Positions 8,704-17,382 are shown, counted from the first letter of the stretch. The stretch: 64,000 nucleotides of DNA from Nocardioides sp. GY 10127 (GCF_004919085.1 NZ_STGL01000003.1:372001-436000); one strand, 5' to 3'. The notes: a model not told the origin generated them from the letters alone. Translations and numbers: made by a program.

Positions 8704-8733
8704 ATTACAAGCCTGTCGTGCCGCAGGAGTCAA
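8704..8733 (-). promoter_or_regulatory. Putative sigma-70-type promoter of whiB
   Basis: On the minus strand TTGACT (8728-8733) is followed after 18 bp by TGTAAT (8704-8709), a good fit to housekeeping -35/-10 boxes. It would start transcription near 8697 and give a leader of about 85 nt. The 342-bp divergent gap 8612-8953 holds this promoter and presumably that of cofD. No clear operator or further gene was seen in it. Confidence 0.5.
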
Positions 8734-8953
8734 GCCGTCCGGTGGTATACGCCCAACCGGGCGAGAATCTGTGACGGATGTGGCGTCCGGCGCGTTGCCG
8801 TGCGGTGACGGTCACATTTCGTACACTGCGCGCCACCACCCGTACGGGTCATCCGTACCAGCGGACGGGCCAGGGGGAGGCCAGGGGAAGGCCAGGGGTG
8901 GCGCCAGGGGCCGGGTGGCTCGCGATCACCGCGGCTGCGGCACAGTACCCCCC

Positions 8954-9964
8954 ATGAAGGCGATCACCGTCCTCTCCGGCGGCACCGGCGGCGCGAGGTT
9001 CCTCGAGGGCCTGCTGGCCGGCATCCGCGGGGGCACCCTGCCCGGCGTCGAGCCCGACGCGGTCGTCACGGTCGTGGCGAACACCGCCGACGACGTGTGG
9101 ATGCACGGCCTCAAGATCTGCCCCGACCTCGACACCGTCATGTACACCCTGGGCGACGGCAACGACCGCGAGCGGGGCTGGGGCCTGCGCGACGAGACCT
9201 GGAGCGTCAAGGCGGAGCTCGAGGCGTACGGCGTGGAGCCCACGTGGTTCGGGCTCGGGGACCGGGACGTGGCCACCCACCTGGTCCGGACCCAGATGCT
9301 CGAGGCCGGCTACCCGCTCTCGGCCGTGACCGACGCGCTGTGCGAGCGCTGGCTCGCCCCGCGGCACGGGACCTCCGTCCGGCTCCTGCCCATGACCGAC
9401 GACCGCGTCGAGACGCACGTGGTGATCGCGGACGACGCCGAGCCCAGCGGACGCCGGGCCGTGCACTTCCAGGAGTACTGGGTGCGGCTGCACGCCTCCG
9501 TCCCCGCGGAGCAGGTCGTGGTGGTCGGCCAGGGCGACGCGACGCCGGGCCCCGGCGTGCTCGAGGCCCTCGCCGAGGCGGACCTCGTGATCGTGCCGCC
9601 GTCGAACCCGGTCGTCTCCGTCGGCACCATCCTGGGCGTCCCGGGCCTGCGCGAGGCCGTCCGGGCGACCTCGGCCCCGGTCGTGGGGCTCTCCCCCATC
9701 GTCGGCGGCCGGCACGTCCGCGGGATGGCCGAGCAGGTGCTCGCGGCGATCGGCGTCGAGGCGAGCGCCGAGGCCGTGGGCCGCCACTACGGCGCCCGCA
9801 GCGAGGGCGGGGTGCTGGACGGCTGGCTGGTGGACAGCCGGGACGCCGCCGCGCTGCCCGGGCTCACCGCCGCCGGGCTGCGGGCCGCCGCCGTGCCGCT
9901 GATGATGACCGACGACGCGGCCACCGCCGCCATGGCCGCCGCGGCGATCGACCTGGTCTCGTGA
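8954..9964 (+). CDS. cofD: 2-phospho-L-lactate (phosphoenolpyruvyl) transferase for coenzyme F420
   Basis: 336 residues, ATG at 8954 (MKAITVLSGGTGGARFLEGL). The N-terminal GGTGGARF nucleotide/substrate-binding loop, VVANTADDVWMHGLKICPDLDT and the C-terminal PSNPVVSVGTILGVPGLR and SPIVGGRHVRGMA blocks are hallmarks of CofD/FbiA. The enzyme joins the activated three-carbon unit to Fo to make (dehydro-)F420-0. Its stop overlaps the cofE GTG by 4 bp, so the pair is translationally coupled, as fbiA-fbiB in mycobacteria. Length is normal. Shorter upstream frames that remain open before 8954 have no family similarity. Confidence 0.93.
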   Translation: MKAITVLSGGTGGARFLEGLLAGIRGGTLPGVEPDAVVTVVANTADDVWMHGLKICPDLDTVMYTLGDGNDRERGWGLRDETWSVKAELEAYGVEPTWFGLGDRDVATHLVRTQMLEAGYPLSAVTDALCERWLAPRHGTSVRLLPMTDDRVETHVVIADDAEPSGRRAVHFQEYWVRLHASVPAEQVVVVGQGDATPGPGVLEALAEADLVIVPPSNPVVSVGTILGVPGLREAVRATSAPVVGLSPIVGGRHVRGMAEQVLAAIGVEASAEAVGRHYGARSEGGVLDGWLVDSRDAAALPGLTAAGLRAAAVPLMMTDDAATAAMAAAAIDLVS

Positions 9965-11004
9965 CCGGCGCCGACGACGCCGACGGCGTCGACGACCGGT
10001 GGACGCCGCTGCCCGGGCTGCGGGTGTGGGCCCCGGACGGCGTCGGCGAGGTGGCCGAGGGCGACGACCTCGCCGCGCTGCTGCTCGACGCCCTGGCCGT
10101 GGAGGGCCCGGCGCTCGCCGACGGCGACGTCGTCGCGGTCACGAGCAAGGTCGTGAGCAAGGCCGAGGGCCAGGTGCGGCACGAGGGCCGCGACGCGGCC
10201 GTCGACGAGGAGCTCCGCGCGCCCGGGGCGCGGCTCGTGGCCCGCCGCGGCGTCACCCGCATCGTCCGCAACCGCCTGGGCCTCACCATGGCCGCCGCCG
10301 GCGTGGACGCCTCCAACACCGCGCCCGGCACGGCGCTCCTGCTCCCCGTCGACCCGGACGCCTCCGCCGAGCGGCTGCGGAGGGCGCTGCGCGAGCGGAC
10401 CGGCGTGCGGGTCGCGGTGCTCGTCACCGACACGATGGGCCGGGCCTGGCGCGACGGGCAGACCGACGTCGCGATCGGCGCCGCCGGGCTGCGGGTGGCC
10501 GAGAGCTTCGCCGGCCGCGTGGACGGCCACGGCAACCCGCTCGTCGTCACCCTGCCCGCGGTCGCCGACGAGCTCGCCGGCGCCGCCGAGCTGGCACAGG
10601 GCAAGCTCGGCGCCCGACCGTTCGCCGTGCTGCGGGGTCGGCCCGACCTCGTCCTCGACGAGCCGGGCGCCGGCGCCCGCTCGCTGGTGCGCGCCGAGGG
10701 CGCCGACCTGTTCGGCTGGGGCGCCCGCGAGGCGGTCGTGCGCGCGGTCGCGGGCGTGCTCGGCTCCCCCGCCGCCCTCCCGGGCGACCAGGCCGCGTTC
10801 GGCTCGCCCCTGCCGGTCGAGGAGCTGCTCGACGTCCTCGCACGGGCGCTGGGCCCGGCGGCGCGCCTGGTCGCGGAGCCGCCGGCCGTGGCGCCGGTCG
10901 ACCCGGCGGCCGGGCCGCTGCTCGACGTCCTGCTGCTGGCCCACGGGTGGCGCGCCCTGGCGCCGGACGGGGACGGCCTGCGCCACCTCGTCCCCCTCGT
11001 CTGA
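9961..11004 (+). CDS. cofE: F420-0:gamma-L-glutamate ligase, without a nitroreductase (FbiB C-terminal) domain
   Basis: 347 residues from GTG 9961. The CofE core is clear: GDVVAVTSKVVSKAEGQ, ARRGVTRIVRNRLGLTMAAAGVDASN, VLVTDTMGRAWRDGQTDVAIG and a GARPFAVLRG block, giving GTP-dependent addition of gamma-linked glutamates to F420-0. Mycobacterial FbiB is about 448 residues because it carries an FMN-dependent nitroreductase-like domain that reduces dehydro-F420-0. Here only about 100 further residues follow the ligase core and they lack that domain. Either reduction of dehydro-F420-0 is encoded elsewhere or the 2-phospho-L-lactate route is used. Its stop falls inside a 10-bp tandem repeat. Confidence 0.9.
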   Translation: MTGADDADGVDDRWTPLPGLRVWAPDGVGEVAEGDDLAALLLDALAVEGPALADGDVVAVTSKVVSKAEGQVRHEGRDAAVDEELRAPGARLVARRGVTRIVRNRLGLTMAAAGVDASNTAPGTALLLPVDPDASAERLRRALRERTGVRVAVLVTDTMGRAWRDGQTDVAIGAAGLRVAESFAGRVDGHGNPLVVTLPAVADELAGAAELAQGKLGARPFAVLRGRPDLVLDEPGAGARSLVRAEGADLFGWGAREAVVRAVAGVLGSPAALPGDQAAFGSPLPVEELLDVLARALGPAARLVAEPPAVAPVDPAAGPLLDVLLLAHGWRALAPDGDGLRHLVPLV

Positions 11005-11040
11005 CCCCGCCTGACCCCGCCTGACCCCGCCTGACCCCGG
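11001..11040 (+). repeat. Four 10-bp tandem repeats over the cofE stop codon
   Basis: The unit CTGACCCCGC occurs four times in a row (last copy 9/10). The first copy carries the cofE TGA at 11002-11004. Because the unit is 10 bp, successive copies place TGA in all three forward frames, so any readthrough or frameshift is stopped within 30 nt. Confidence 0.8.
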
Positions 11041-11044
11041 CACG

Positions 11045-11085
11045 GCGCGACGGCCCGCCCCCAGCAGGGGACGGGCCGTCGTGCG
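11045..11085. terminator. Bidirectional terminator between cofE and manC
   Basis: GCGACGGCCCG (11047-11057) faces CGGGCCGTCG (11072-11081), and the loop-proximal CCCC/GGGG extends the stem. It lies between the convergent cofE and guanylyltransferase genes and can serve both. Confidence 0.6.
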
Positions 11086-11099
11086 TGGTGGGAGGGGCG

Positions 11100-12203
11100 T
11101 CAGGTCAGGTCGCCGAGACCGCCGTCCTTGAGGGCGTTGACGAGCTTCTTCACGTCCTGCGCGCGGGCGCGCGTGGTGACGAGCAGGGCGTCGGGGGTGT
11201 CGACGACGACCACGTCGTCGAGGCCGACGACCGCGATGAGCTTCTCGTGCGGCACCACGAGGCCCGTGGTGTCGATCGCCTGGACGAGCTCGGGCTCGCC
11301 GAGCACGACCGTGCTGGTCGACTCCTCGCCGCCCAGGAGGGTGGCCAGGGAGTCGAAGTCGCCGATGTCGTCCCAGCCGAAGGCGGCCGGGACGGTGGCG
11401 ACCTTGCCCGCCGCGGCGGCGGGCTCCGCGATCGCGTGGTCGAGGGCGATCTTGGGCAGGTCGGCCCAGGCGGCCTCGACGAGCGAGGGGTCAGCGGCGA
11501 GCTCGCGCAGGCGGTCGGCGAACTCGGGGTGCCAGGTGTGGAGCAGGTCCAGGATGGTCGAGGGGCGGGCGACGAACATGCCGGCGTTCCAGCGGAACTC
11601 ACCGGTGGCGAGGTACTCGGTGGCCGTCTCGGTCGAGGGCTTCTCGACGAACTCGGCGACCACGTTCACGCCCGGGTGGCCCTCGAGGGCCGCGCCGGCG
11701 TGGATGTACCCGAAGGCGGAGGAGGGGAAGGTCGGCTCGATGCCGAGCGTCACCAGCCAGCCCTCGCGGGCCACGGCCACCGCGGTCGAGACGGCCTGCG
11801 CGAACGCGGCCTCGTCGGTGATGACGTGGTCGGCGGCGAAGGAGCCCATCACGGCGTCCGGGTCCTTGCGCTCGAGGACGGCGGCGGCGAAGCCGATCGC
11901 GGCCATCGAGTCGCGCGCGGCGGGCTCGGTGAGGATGGCGTCGGCGGGCACCTTGTCGAGCTGGCCGGCGACCGCCTCGGCGTGCGCCGTGCCGGTCACG
12001 ACCAGGAAGCGGTCCTCGCACAGGGGCGAGAGCCGGTCGAAGGTCTCCTGGAGGAGGGATCGTCCGCTGCCACGCAGGTCGCGGAGGAACTTCGGCGAGC
12101 GTGCACGCGAGAGCGGCCACAGCCGGGTGCCCGCGCCACCGGCGGGGACCACGGCGTAGAAGCTGTCGAGGGGGCTGGAGGCGCCCTTGTCGTCGAGGGT
12201 CAT
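11100..12203 (-). CDS. manC: Mannose-1-phosphate guanylyltransferase
   Basis: 367 residues from ATG 12201-12203. It forms GDP-mannose from mannose-1-phosphate and GTP, the donor for mannosylated glycans. The nucleotidyltransferase signature VVPAGGAGTRLWPLSRARSP is at about residues 17-36. FAADHVITDEAAF and the sugar-binding FVEKPS motif are further on, followed by NAGMFVARPSTIL. There is no fused C-terminal isomerase domain, so this is the short, mycobacterial-type enzyme (Rv3264c position). It diverges from the TIGR03089 gene over 40 bp and converges on cofE. Together with the phosphomannomutase at 1.2-2.6 kb it makes a nearly complete route to GDP-mannose. Confidence 0.92.
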   Translation of the reverse strand: MTLDDKGASSPLDSFYAVVPAGGAGTRLWPLSRARSPKFLRDLRGSGRSLLQETFDRLSPLCEDRFLVVTGTAHAEAVAGQLDKVPADAILTEPAARDSMAAIGFAAAVLERKDPDAVMGSFAADHVITDEAAFAQAVSTAVAVAREGWLVTLGIEPTFPSSAFGYIHAGAALEGHPGVNVVAEFVEKPSTETATEYLATGEFRWNAGMFVARPSTILDLLHTWHPEFADRLRELAADPSLVEAAWADLPKIALDHAIAEPAAAAGKVATVPAAFGWDDIGDFDSLATLLGGEESTSTVVLGEPELVQAIDTTGLVVPHEKLIAVVGLDDVVVVDTPDALLVTTRARAQDVKKLVNALKDGGLGDLT

Positions 12204-12243
12204 GCGCCGAGCGTAGGGTCCGGCGCCGGACCGTGCTGGTCCT

Positions 12244-13017
12244 ATGGTCGGACTCGTGACCACTTTCTCAGACCTGCTGGCCCGCGAGCTGGGCCGTGGC
12301 CCGGGCCGCCCGCTGGTGACGTTCTACGACGAGGACAGCGGCGAGCGGACCGAGCTCTCCGTGACGACTTACGCCAACTGGGTCGCGAAGACCGCCTCGC
12401 TGCTGGCCGAGGAGCACGACCTCGAGGCCGGCGACACCCTGGTGGTCGACCTGCCGACGCACTGGCTGGCCCCGGTCGTGCTCGGCGCCGCCTGGACGAT
12501 CGGCCTGCGCGTCGTCCTCGCGGGCGGCGAGGGGCCGGACGCCGCGGCCGACGTGGAGCCGGACGCCGTCGTGTGCGGGGCGCCCACCCTCGGGGCGTGG
12601 TCACCGCTGGCCGACCGGGTCCCCGTCCTGGCCTCGGCGCTGCTGCCGCTGGGGGTGCGCTTCCGCGAGCAGGTGCCGGCCGGCGTCGTGGACCTGGGCG
12701 TGGCGGTGTGGTCCCAGCCCGACGCCTTCACGCCCTGGCAGCCGCCGACGGACGCGGACGACGCCGTCGTGGACCCGCCGCTCACCCAGGGCGAGCTGTG
12801 GGGGGCGGCCGCCGGCGGGAGTCTCCTCACCGACGGCGGCCGCCTCCTCGCGGAGCTGAGCCCGGCTTCCCCACCGGGTCTCGGCTCGTTCACCGAGCCG
12901 CTCGCACGCGGCGGCTCGGTGGTCCTGGTCAGCGGTGCCACGGCGGAGCGTCTCGCCGCCCTCGCGGGCGAGGAGCGCGTCGACGCCTGGCACCCCGCGT
13001 CGGTCCGCGGGGCCTGA
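12244..13017 (+). CDS. TIGR03089 family protein (truncated AMP-binding-like)
   Basis: 257 residues, start ATG 12244 (GTG at 12256 is an equally good start, giving MTTFSDLLARELG). The pattern TFSDLLARELGRGPGRPLVTFYDE, TYANWVAKTASLLAEE and DTLVVDLPTHWLAPVVLGAAWTIG matches the actinobacterial TIGR03089 family. This family resembles the N-terminal subdomain of acyl-CoA synthetases/adenylating enzymes but lacks the full ATP-binding P-loop and C-terminal lid. Catalysis is therefore unlikely by itself. Position after the guanylyltransferase matches Rv3268. Function unknown. Confidence 0.82.
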   Translation: MVGLVTTFSDLLARELGRGPGRPLVTFYDEDSGERTELSVTTYANWVAKTASLLAEEHDLEAGDTLVVDLPTHWLAPVVLGAAWTIGLRVVLAGGEGPDAAADVEPDAVVCGAPTLGAWSPLADRVPVLASALLPLGVRFREQVPAGVVDLGVAVWSQPDAFTPWQPPTDADDAVVDPPLTQGELWGAAAGGSLLTDGGRLLAELSPASPPGLGSFTEPLARGGSVVLVSGATAERLAALAGEERVDAWHPASVRGA

Positions 13018-13030
13018 GGGTCCCCGCGGC

Positions 13031-13049
13031 GCCGACCAGGACGGTCGGC
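13031..13049. terminator. Hairpin between TIGR03089 gene and amidase gene
   Basis: GCCGACC (13031-13037) and GGTCGGC (13043-13049) form a perfect 7-bp stem with a 5-nt loop in the 39-bp space between two convergent genes; probably a shared terminator. Confidence 0.5.
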
Positions 13050-13056
13050 TCCGTCC

Positions 13057-16000
13057 CTAGCCGACCAGGTCGTACACCCCCGCTCCCTCGAGCAGCGGCG
13101 TGCGCGAGCCGAAGCCCGACGAGGTCACCGGCACCAGGTAGAGGGTCCCGCTGGCCGACGCCCGGGCGACGAGGTCCGCGTAGCGCCCCGACCCGGTGGC
13201 GGACGCGATGCCCGCCAGCCGGTCGTAGCGCTTGACCGAGATGCCGAGCGTCCGACCGTCCTCGAGCCCGCCCGGACCGTTGCCCGGGTAGAGCACGAGG
13301 GAGGCGCCGCGCCGCACGAGGGTGTCGGGCGAGCCGTCGGCGTTCCAGCGGCCGATGCCGATCTGCCGGGTCCCGGTGATGGCGCTGTGGGCGACGTAGC
13401 TCTTGCGCAGCGTCCGCGCCCCCCGGCCCGGGTAGATCCGCATGGAGCCGCCCTTCGGCTGGCCCAGGAGATCCGGCCAGCCGTCGCCGGTCAGGTCCCC
13501 GACGACCGCGAGCTCCTTGACCGAGCCCATGTTCCGGGCCAGGACGATGCCGGCCCCGAACTGGCCGGTGCCGTCGCCCCGCCGCAGTCGCAGCACGCCG
13601 TCCGAGCGCACGATGAGGTCGCCGTAGCCGTCGCCGTCCCAGTCCCCCGCGTTGAGGACCGCGTCCGCGTTCGCCAGCTTGAGGTTGGTCCGCACCCGCG
13701 CGCCGGTCTCGTAGGTGCCGTTGTTCACCGCGAGGACGAGGCTGCCGCTCTGCCGCAGCAGCAGGTCGGGCGCGGCGCTGCCGCCGAGGTCGAGACCGCC
13801 CGCGACGACGGTGCCGCCGGAGAGACCGGAGATCGAGCCGACGCCGCTGCCGAAGGTGCCGTCGCCATGGCCGAGGAGGACGGTGCCGACGCCCGAGGAG
13901 CGCCGGGCCAGGAGGTCGAGGTGACCGTCGTCGTTCCAGTCGCCCGCGGCCACGATCCCGGACCAGGACACGTCCTCGCCGAGGGTCACCGGCTCGTCGA
14001 AGCTGCGGGCGCGGCCGGTGAGCAGCAGCAGCGCGTTGGTCTTGGTCCGCGCGACCAGGTCGACGTGACCGTCCTCGTCGACGTCCCCGACACCGACGAG
14101 CTGCTTGAACCGCGAGTAGTCGACGGGCAGCGCCCGCGTCTTGAACCGCGCGGGCTTGGTCCGCAGCAGCAGGACGAGGTTGCCCGTGGCCGGGTCGCGG
14201 GCGACGAGGTCGTTCTTCCCGTCCCCGTTGAAGTCGCCCAGGGCGGTGACGAGGTCGTAGCCCGCCGTGGCGCCGATCGTCCGCGTCACCGCGCCGAACC
14301 CACCCGACGCGAGCCCCGGCATCACGTCCAGGCTGCCGTCGTCGTTGGTGCCGAGCAGGTCGGCGATGCCGTCGCCGGTGATGTCGGCCGTGAGGACGAG
14401 CCGTCCGTAGGCGGAGACGTCCGTGGAGAGCGTCACCTCCTTGCGGATGCGGCTCGTGCCCTCGGTCGGCACGATGAACACCCGGCCGTCGGAGGCGCGC
14501 CTGACCACGAGGTCGGGGTAGGACGAGCCGACCAGGTCGCTGACCAGGTTGCGCCCGGACCACCCGGCCTGCGCCGCGGCGGCGAGCTTCCGGATGCGTG
14601 GGATCTTGTTGTAGAGGTACTGGCCCGGACACGCGGTCTGGCCGGCGTCGCGGTGGCCGTTGATGGCCTCGAAGGTGCCGGACCCCACCACCTGCTTCGT
14701 GGACGCCGCGTTCACGCCGTGCAGCGAGAGCTTCCAGGCGAACAGGGCGCCGTAGGCCTGGATCATCGCCTTGGACGGCTGCCCGGTCTCGTAGTTGCCG
14801 ATCGCGGACATCGCGAAGGAGTAGTCGTTGTAGCCGTAGGTGTGCGCGCCCACCACCGGGCGGTCGACGCCGCCGTAGCGGCCCTCCCACACGCGGCCGA
14901 AGCGGTCGACCAGGAAGTTGTAGCCGATGTCGGACCAGCCCAGGGACTGCGTGTGGTAGGCGTAGATCGACCGGATGATGCCCGGCACCTGGGCCCGCGT
15001 GTAGTTGTTCGCGTTCACGGTGTGGTGGACGAACGCCGCGTGCACCTCGTAGTAGCTCAGCGAGCTCTTCGTGCGCATGGACTCGTCGGCGCCCCACTGC
15101 GCACGGGAGTAGATCACCGGCTTCGGCGTGCTCAGCGTGGCGGCCTGGAGCGTCGCGTCACCGTCGGTGTCGGTGTCCGTGTCGGTGCTGTCGGTCGCGG
15201 TGCTCGTCGCCGTGGCGGTGCTGGTCGCCGTGCTGGTCGCCGTGCTGGTCGCCGTGCTGGTCGCGGTGCTGGTGGCCGTGCTGGTCGCGGCGGGCTCCGC
15301 CGCGCCGGCCGCCTCGGCGGTGGCCTCGGCCGCGGACGTCGCTGCCGCCGTGGTGGCGGCGCTCTCGGCCGCGGACTCCGTGCCGGTCTCGACGTAGAGC
15401 GAGTCCGTGCCGTCCCCGCCGTCCATGGTGGCGGTGTCGATGGCGGCCCGCTCCTGGACCGTGGCCTCGGGCGTGCCCGGCGCGATCACGGCCAGCTGCA
15501 TGTCGGCGGGCAGTGCCCCGTCCGTGTCGGTGGCGCGCACCTGGACGTCGTCGGACTCCCCGACCCACACGGCGTCCGTGCCGGGCCGGGCCGCCTTCGC
15601 CTCCGCCGTGCCCGGGTCGGGGGCGTGGTCGTCGTCGTAGGCCAGCTCGGTCCAGTCCGTCCACTCCCCGTCGGTGCGGGTGCGGATCTCGAAGGAGAGG
15701 TCCTCGTCGGTGGCGCCGGTCCCCTGGGCCCACGTCACGCCGACCAGGCCGCCGCTGCTGTCGACGTCCTGCGGGTCGCTCACCACCGTGGCCGTGCCGT
15801 CCGAGGTGTCCGTGCTGGTGGTCGACTGCGCGGTCGACCGGAGCGTCGTGCGGGCGGAGACGCCGGTGCCGCCGGCGGGCGTCAGCTGGACCTCGTCGAC
15901 CACCGCGTCCGTGGTCGAGGCGGGGAGCGTCGAGGTCTGGGTGGACTCCTTGACGTAGGCGGCCAGGGCGCCCGTGTAGGCGCTGGAGGTGCCGGTGGAG

Positions 16001-16146
16001 GTGCTGGACGTCGTGCCGGCGTCGGTGGGGGTGGGCACCAGGTCCAGGGAGATCACGCCGGTCGCGGGGATCAACGCGGCGGAGACGACTCCCAGGGCGA
16101 GCACCGCCTGACAGGCGGCGACGAGACGGGTCCTGCTGAGCGGCAT
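13057..16146 (-). CDS. Secreted PGRP/amidase_2 N-acetylmuramoyl-L-alanine amidase with FG-GAP/VCBS repeats
   Basis: 1029 residues with a Sec signal peptide (hydrophobic core about 10-30). A Ser/Thr/Ala-rich region follows, ending in an ATST repeat and a TDTD stretch (about 288-328). The PGRP/amidase domain spans about 343-520: VIYSRAQWGADESM, zinc-ligand AFVHHTVN (His374/375), GAHTYGYN and INGHRDAGQTACPG (His498, Cys506). From about 530 to the end there are at least seven FG-GAP/VCBS blades ([48 protein letters not shown]), probably a Ca-binding beta-propeller for surface or glycan binding. GAAGGA ribosome site before the ATG. Likely cleaves the peptide-glycan amide bond outside the membrane. 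Confidence 0.9.
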   Translation of the reverse strand: MPLSRTRLVAACQAVLALGVVSAALIPATGVISLDLVPTPTDAGTTSSTSTGTSSAYTGALAAYVKESTQTSTLPASTTDAVVDEVQLTPAGGTGVSARTTLRSTAQSTTSTDTSDGTATVVSDPQDVDSSGGLVGVTWAQGTGATDEDLSFEIRTRTDGEWTDWTELAYDDDHAPDPGTAEAKAARPGTDAVWVGESDDVQVRATDTDGALPADMQLAVIAPGTPEATVQERAAIDTATMDGGDGTDSLYVETGTESAAESAATTAAATSAAEATAEAAGAAEPAATSTATSTATSTATSTATSTATSTATATSTATDSTDTDTDTDGDATLQAATLSTPKPVIYSRAQWGADESMRTKSSLSYYEVHAAFVHHTVNANNYTRAQVPGIIRSIYAYHTQSLGWSDIGYNFLVDRFGRVWEGRYGGVDRPVVGAHTYGYNDYSFAMSAIGNYETGQPSKAMIQAYGALFAWKLSLHGVNAASTKQVVGSGTFEAINGHRDAGQTACPGQYLYNKIPRIRKLAAAAQAGWSGRNLVSDLVGSSYPDLVVRRASDGRVFIVPTEGTSRIRKEVTLSTDVSAYGRLVLTADITGDGIADLLGTNDDGSLDVMPGLASGGFGAVTRTIGATAGYDLVTALGDFNGDGKNDLVARDPATGNLVLLLRTKPARFKTRALPVDYSRFKQLVGVGDVDEDGHVDLVARTKTNALLLLTGRARSFDEPVTLGEDVSWSGIVAAGDWNDDGHLDLLARRSSGVGTVLLGHGDGTFGSGVGSISGLSGGTVVAGGLDLGGSAAPDLLLRQSGSLVLAVNNGTYETGARVRTNLKLANADAVLNAGDWDGDGYGDLIVRSDGVLRLRRGDGTGQFGAGIVLARNMGSVKELAVVGDLTGDGWPDLLGQPKGGSMRIYPGRGARTLRKSYVAHSAITGTRQIGIGRWNADGSPDTLVRRGASLVLYPGNGPGGLEDGRTLGISVKRYDRLAGIASATGSGRYADLVARASASGTLYLVPVTSSGFGSRTPLLEGAGVYDLVG
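15187..15291 (-). repeat. 12-bp tandem repeat encoding an Ala-Thr-Ser-Thr linker
   Basis: About eight near-identical 12-bp units (plus-strand GTGCTGGTCGCC) inside the amidase gene encode the ATST repeats at residues 288-317. Such low-complexity DNA can vary in copy number by slippage in steps of four residues without breaking the frame. Confidence 0.7.
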
Positions 16147-16267
16147 GCGAGTCCTTCAGTGCGCGGGGGGCGGTTCACACGTGGCGCAACTTTCACATGA
16201 GTCACAACAGTCACGGAAGTCGGGGTCACCAACTACACGGCTGTAATTTCCAGTCGCCACGCCGTCC

Positions 16268-16290
16268 ATCGGTCAAAAACTTCGACCGAT
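16268..16290. promoter_or_regulatory. Inverted repeat in the AT-richer leader of the amidase gene
   Basis: ATCGGTC (16268-16274) and GACCGAT (16284-16290) are a perfect 7-bp dyad with a 9-nt A-rich spacer. It lies about 120 bp upstream of the amidase start, in the unusually AT-rich 252-bp gap 16147-16398. Possible operator or attenuator; no gene was seen in the gap. Confidence 0.35.
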
Positions 16291-16398
16291 CTAGACATAT
16301 TCTGCGCCGAACCTCCCCCATATCGGGGTTGAACGCAGCAGTCCAAGGGCCCATGGGCGTGAAGACGCCGTGACCAGGCCACCGCGGCGCCAGGGCCG

Positions 16399-17280
16399 TC
16401 ACGACGTGACGTGAGGACGCCGTGCAGGGTCCGCCCGCAACCCCGCCAGCTCGGCCCACGGCCGCCCGTCCAGCGCCTCCAGGACGAGCACGACCATCTC
16501 GCGGGCCAGCGGTGCCCCGGTGGTGAGGACCGGGACCTCACGGAAGGCCACCGACCGCCGGTGGGCCCCCTCGACCAGCGTGCCGAGCACGGCCGCCAGG
16601 TCCGTCCACTCCCAGCCCGGCCGCAGGAGACGGATCGCGTACGCCTCGCCCAGCACCCGGTACAGGTCCGCCCACGCCGCGGTGCGCCGCTCGAGGTTCA
16701 GTCGCGCCAGCTCCTGGAGGCGCGCGTCGGCGGGGAACGCGGACTGGAGCGCGTCCTGGAGCTGGATGACCGGGTCCGCGGACTGGATGGCCGACTCCTC
16801 GGCCGCCAGGAGCTCGACGAGCTCCCCCAGCGTCAGCTCCATCAGCGCCGGCAGCTGCGCCGCGCGCGCCGCGAGCCGCGCCTCCTCGCGGCCGGGGCGG
16901 AAGACGTAGCGCAGGACGTCCCGCTGGAAGGCCGTCGTGCTCCCCCAGCGGCGCAGCACCCGGTCCCTGCTGGCATGGCCGGGGTCGCGACCGTGCTCGA
17001 CCAGGAGCTCGGCGTAGGCGTCCATCACCCGCCTCAGCGAGACCGCCCCCACGAGCTCGTTGGCAGGCAGGACCGCCTGGTGCTCACCCTGCTCGAAGCG
17101 GCAGAACTCCTCGTGCAGCGCGCGCACCCCGGCCTCGAGGCACCATCGCACCTCGGGCTCGTTCGCGGAGCGGGGCCGCGGCCGACCGTCGCGGCCGAAC
17201 GTCTGGCCCAGGTGCCGGACCACCTCGGTGAGGTCCTCGTCCTCGGGGCCCTGCCCCGGGACGCGCTGGTCGACCGACAT
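16399..17280 (-). CDS. Unidentified helical protein, possibly TetR-like regulator
   Basis: 293 residues from ATG 17278-17280, with GAGGGGG ribosome site 5 nt upstream (a longer start at 17301 is open). The sequence is almost entirely amphipathic helix (VSLRRVMDAYAELLVEHGRD, SRDRVLRRWGSTTAFQRDVLRYVFRPGREEARLAARAAQ, FPADARLQELARLNLERRTAAWADLYRVLG). It has a single Trp-rich segment PGWEWTDLAA and no membrane span. The RDRVLRRWGSTTAFQRDVL stretch resembles a helix-turn-helix of the TetR class followed by a ligand-domain-like tail, but the match is weak. Two or three palindromes lie in its upstream gap, which would suit an autoregulator. Not recognised with certainty; no function is claimed. Confidence 0.5.
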   Translation of the reverse strand: MSVDQRVPGQGPEDEDLTEVVRHLGQTFGRDGRPRPRSANEPEVRWCLEAGVRALHEEFCRFEQGEHQAVLPANELVGAVSLRRVMDAYAELLVEHGRDPGHASRDRVLRRWGSTTAFQRDVLRYVFRPGREEARLAARAAQLPALMELTLGELVELLAAEESAIQSADPVIQLQDALQSAFPADARLQELARLNLERRTAAWADLYRVLGEAYAIRLLRPGWEWTDLAAVLGTLVEGAHRRSVAFREVPVLTTGAPLAREMVVLVLEALDGRPWAELAGLRADPARRPHVTS

Positions 17281-17382
17281 GGTGCCCCCTCGCTCGGGCA
17301 CCCCCCGGTCCCGGCCGGGTCAGGGTAGCCCCGACGCGCGGTTCCGGACAGCCCTGGCCGACGCCTCGCCGCAACCGGCCCC

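Noticed and set aside
15187-15291. CRISPR-like array
   Set aside because: Units of 12 bp without spacers inside a coding frame; it encodes an ATST linker.
16226-16541. Short minus-strand frames in the gap before the amidase gene
   Set aside because: No ribosome site, no similarity, overlap with the unidentified helical protein gene, and base composition unlike coding DNA here.
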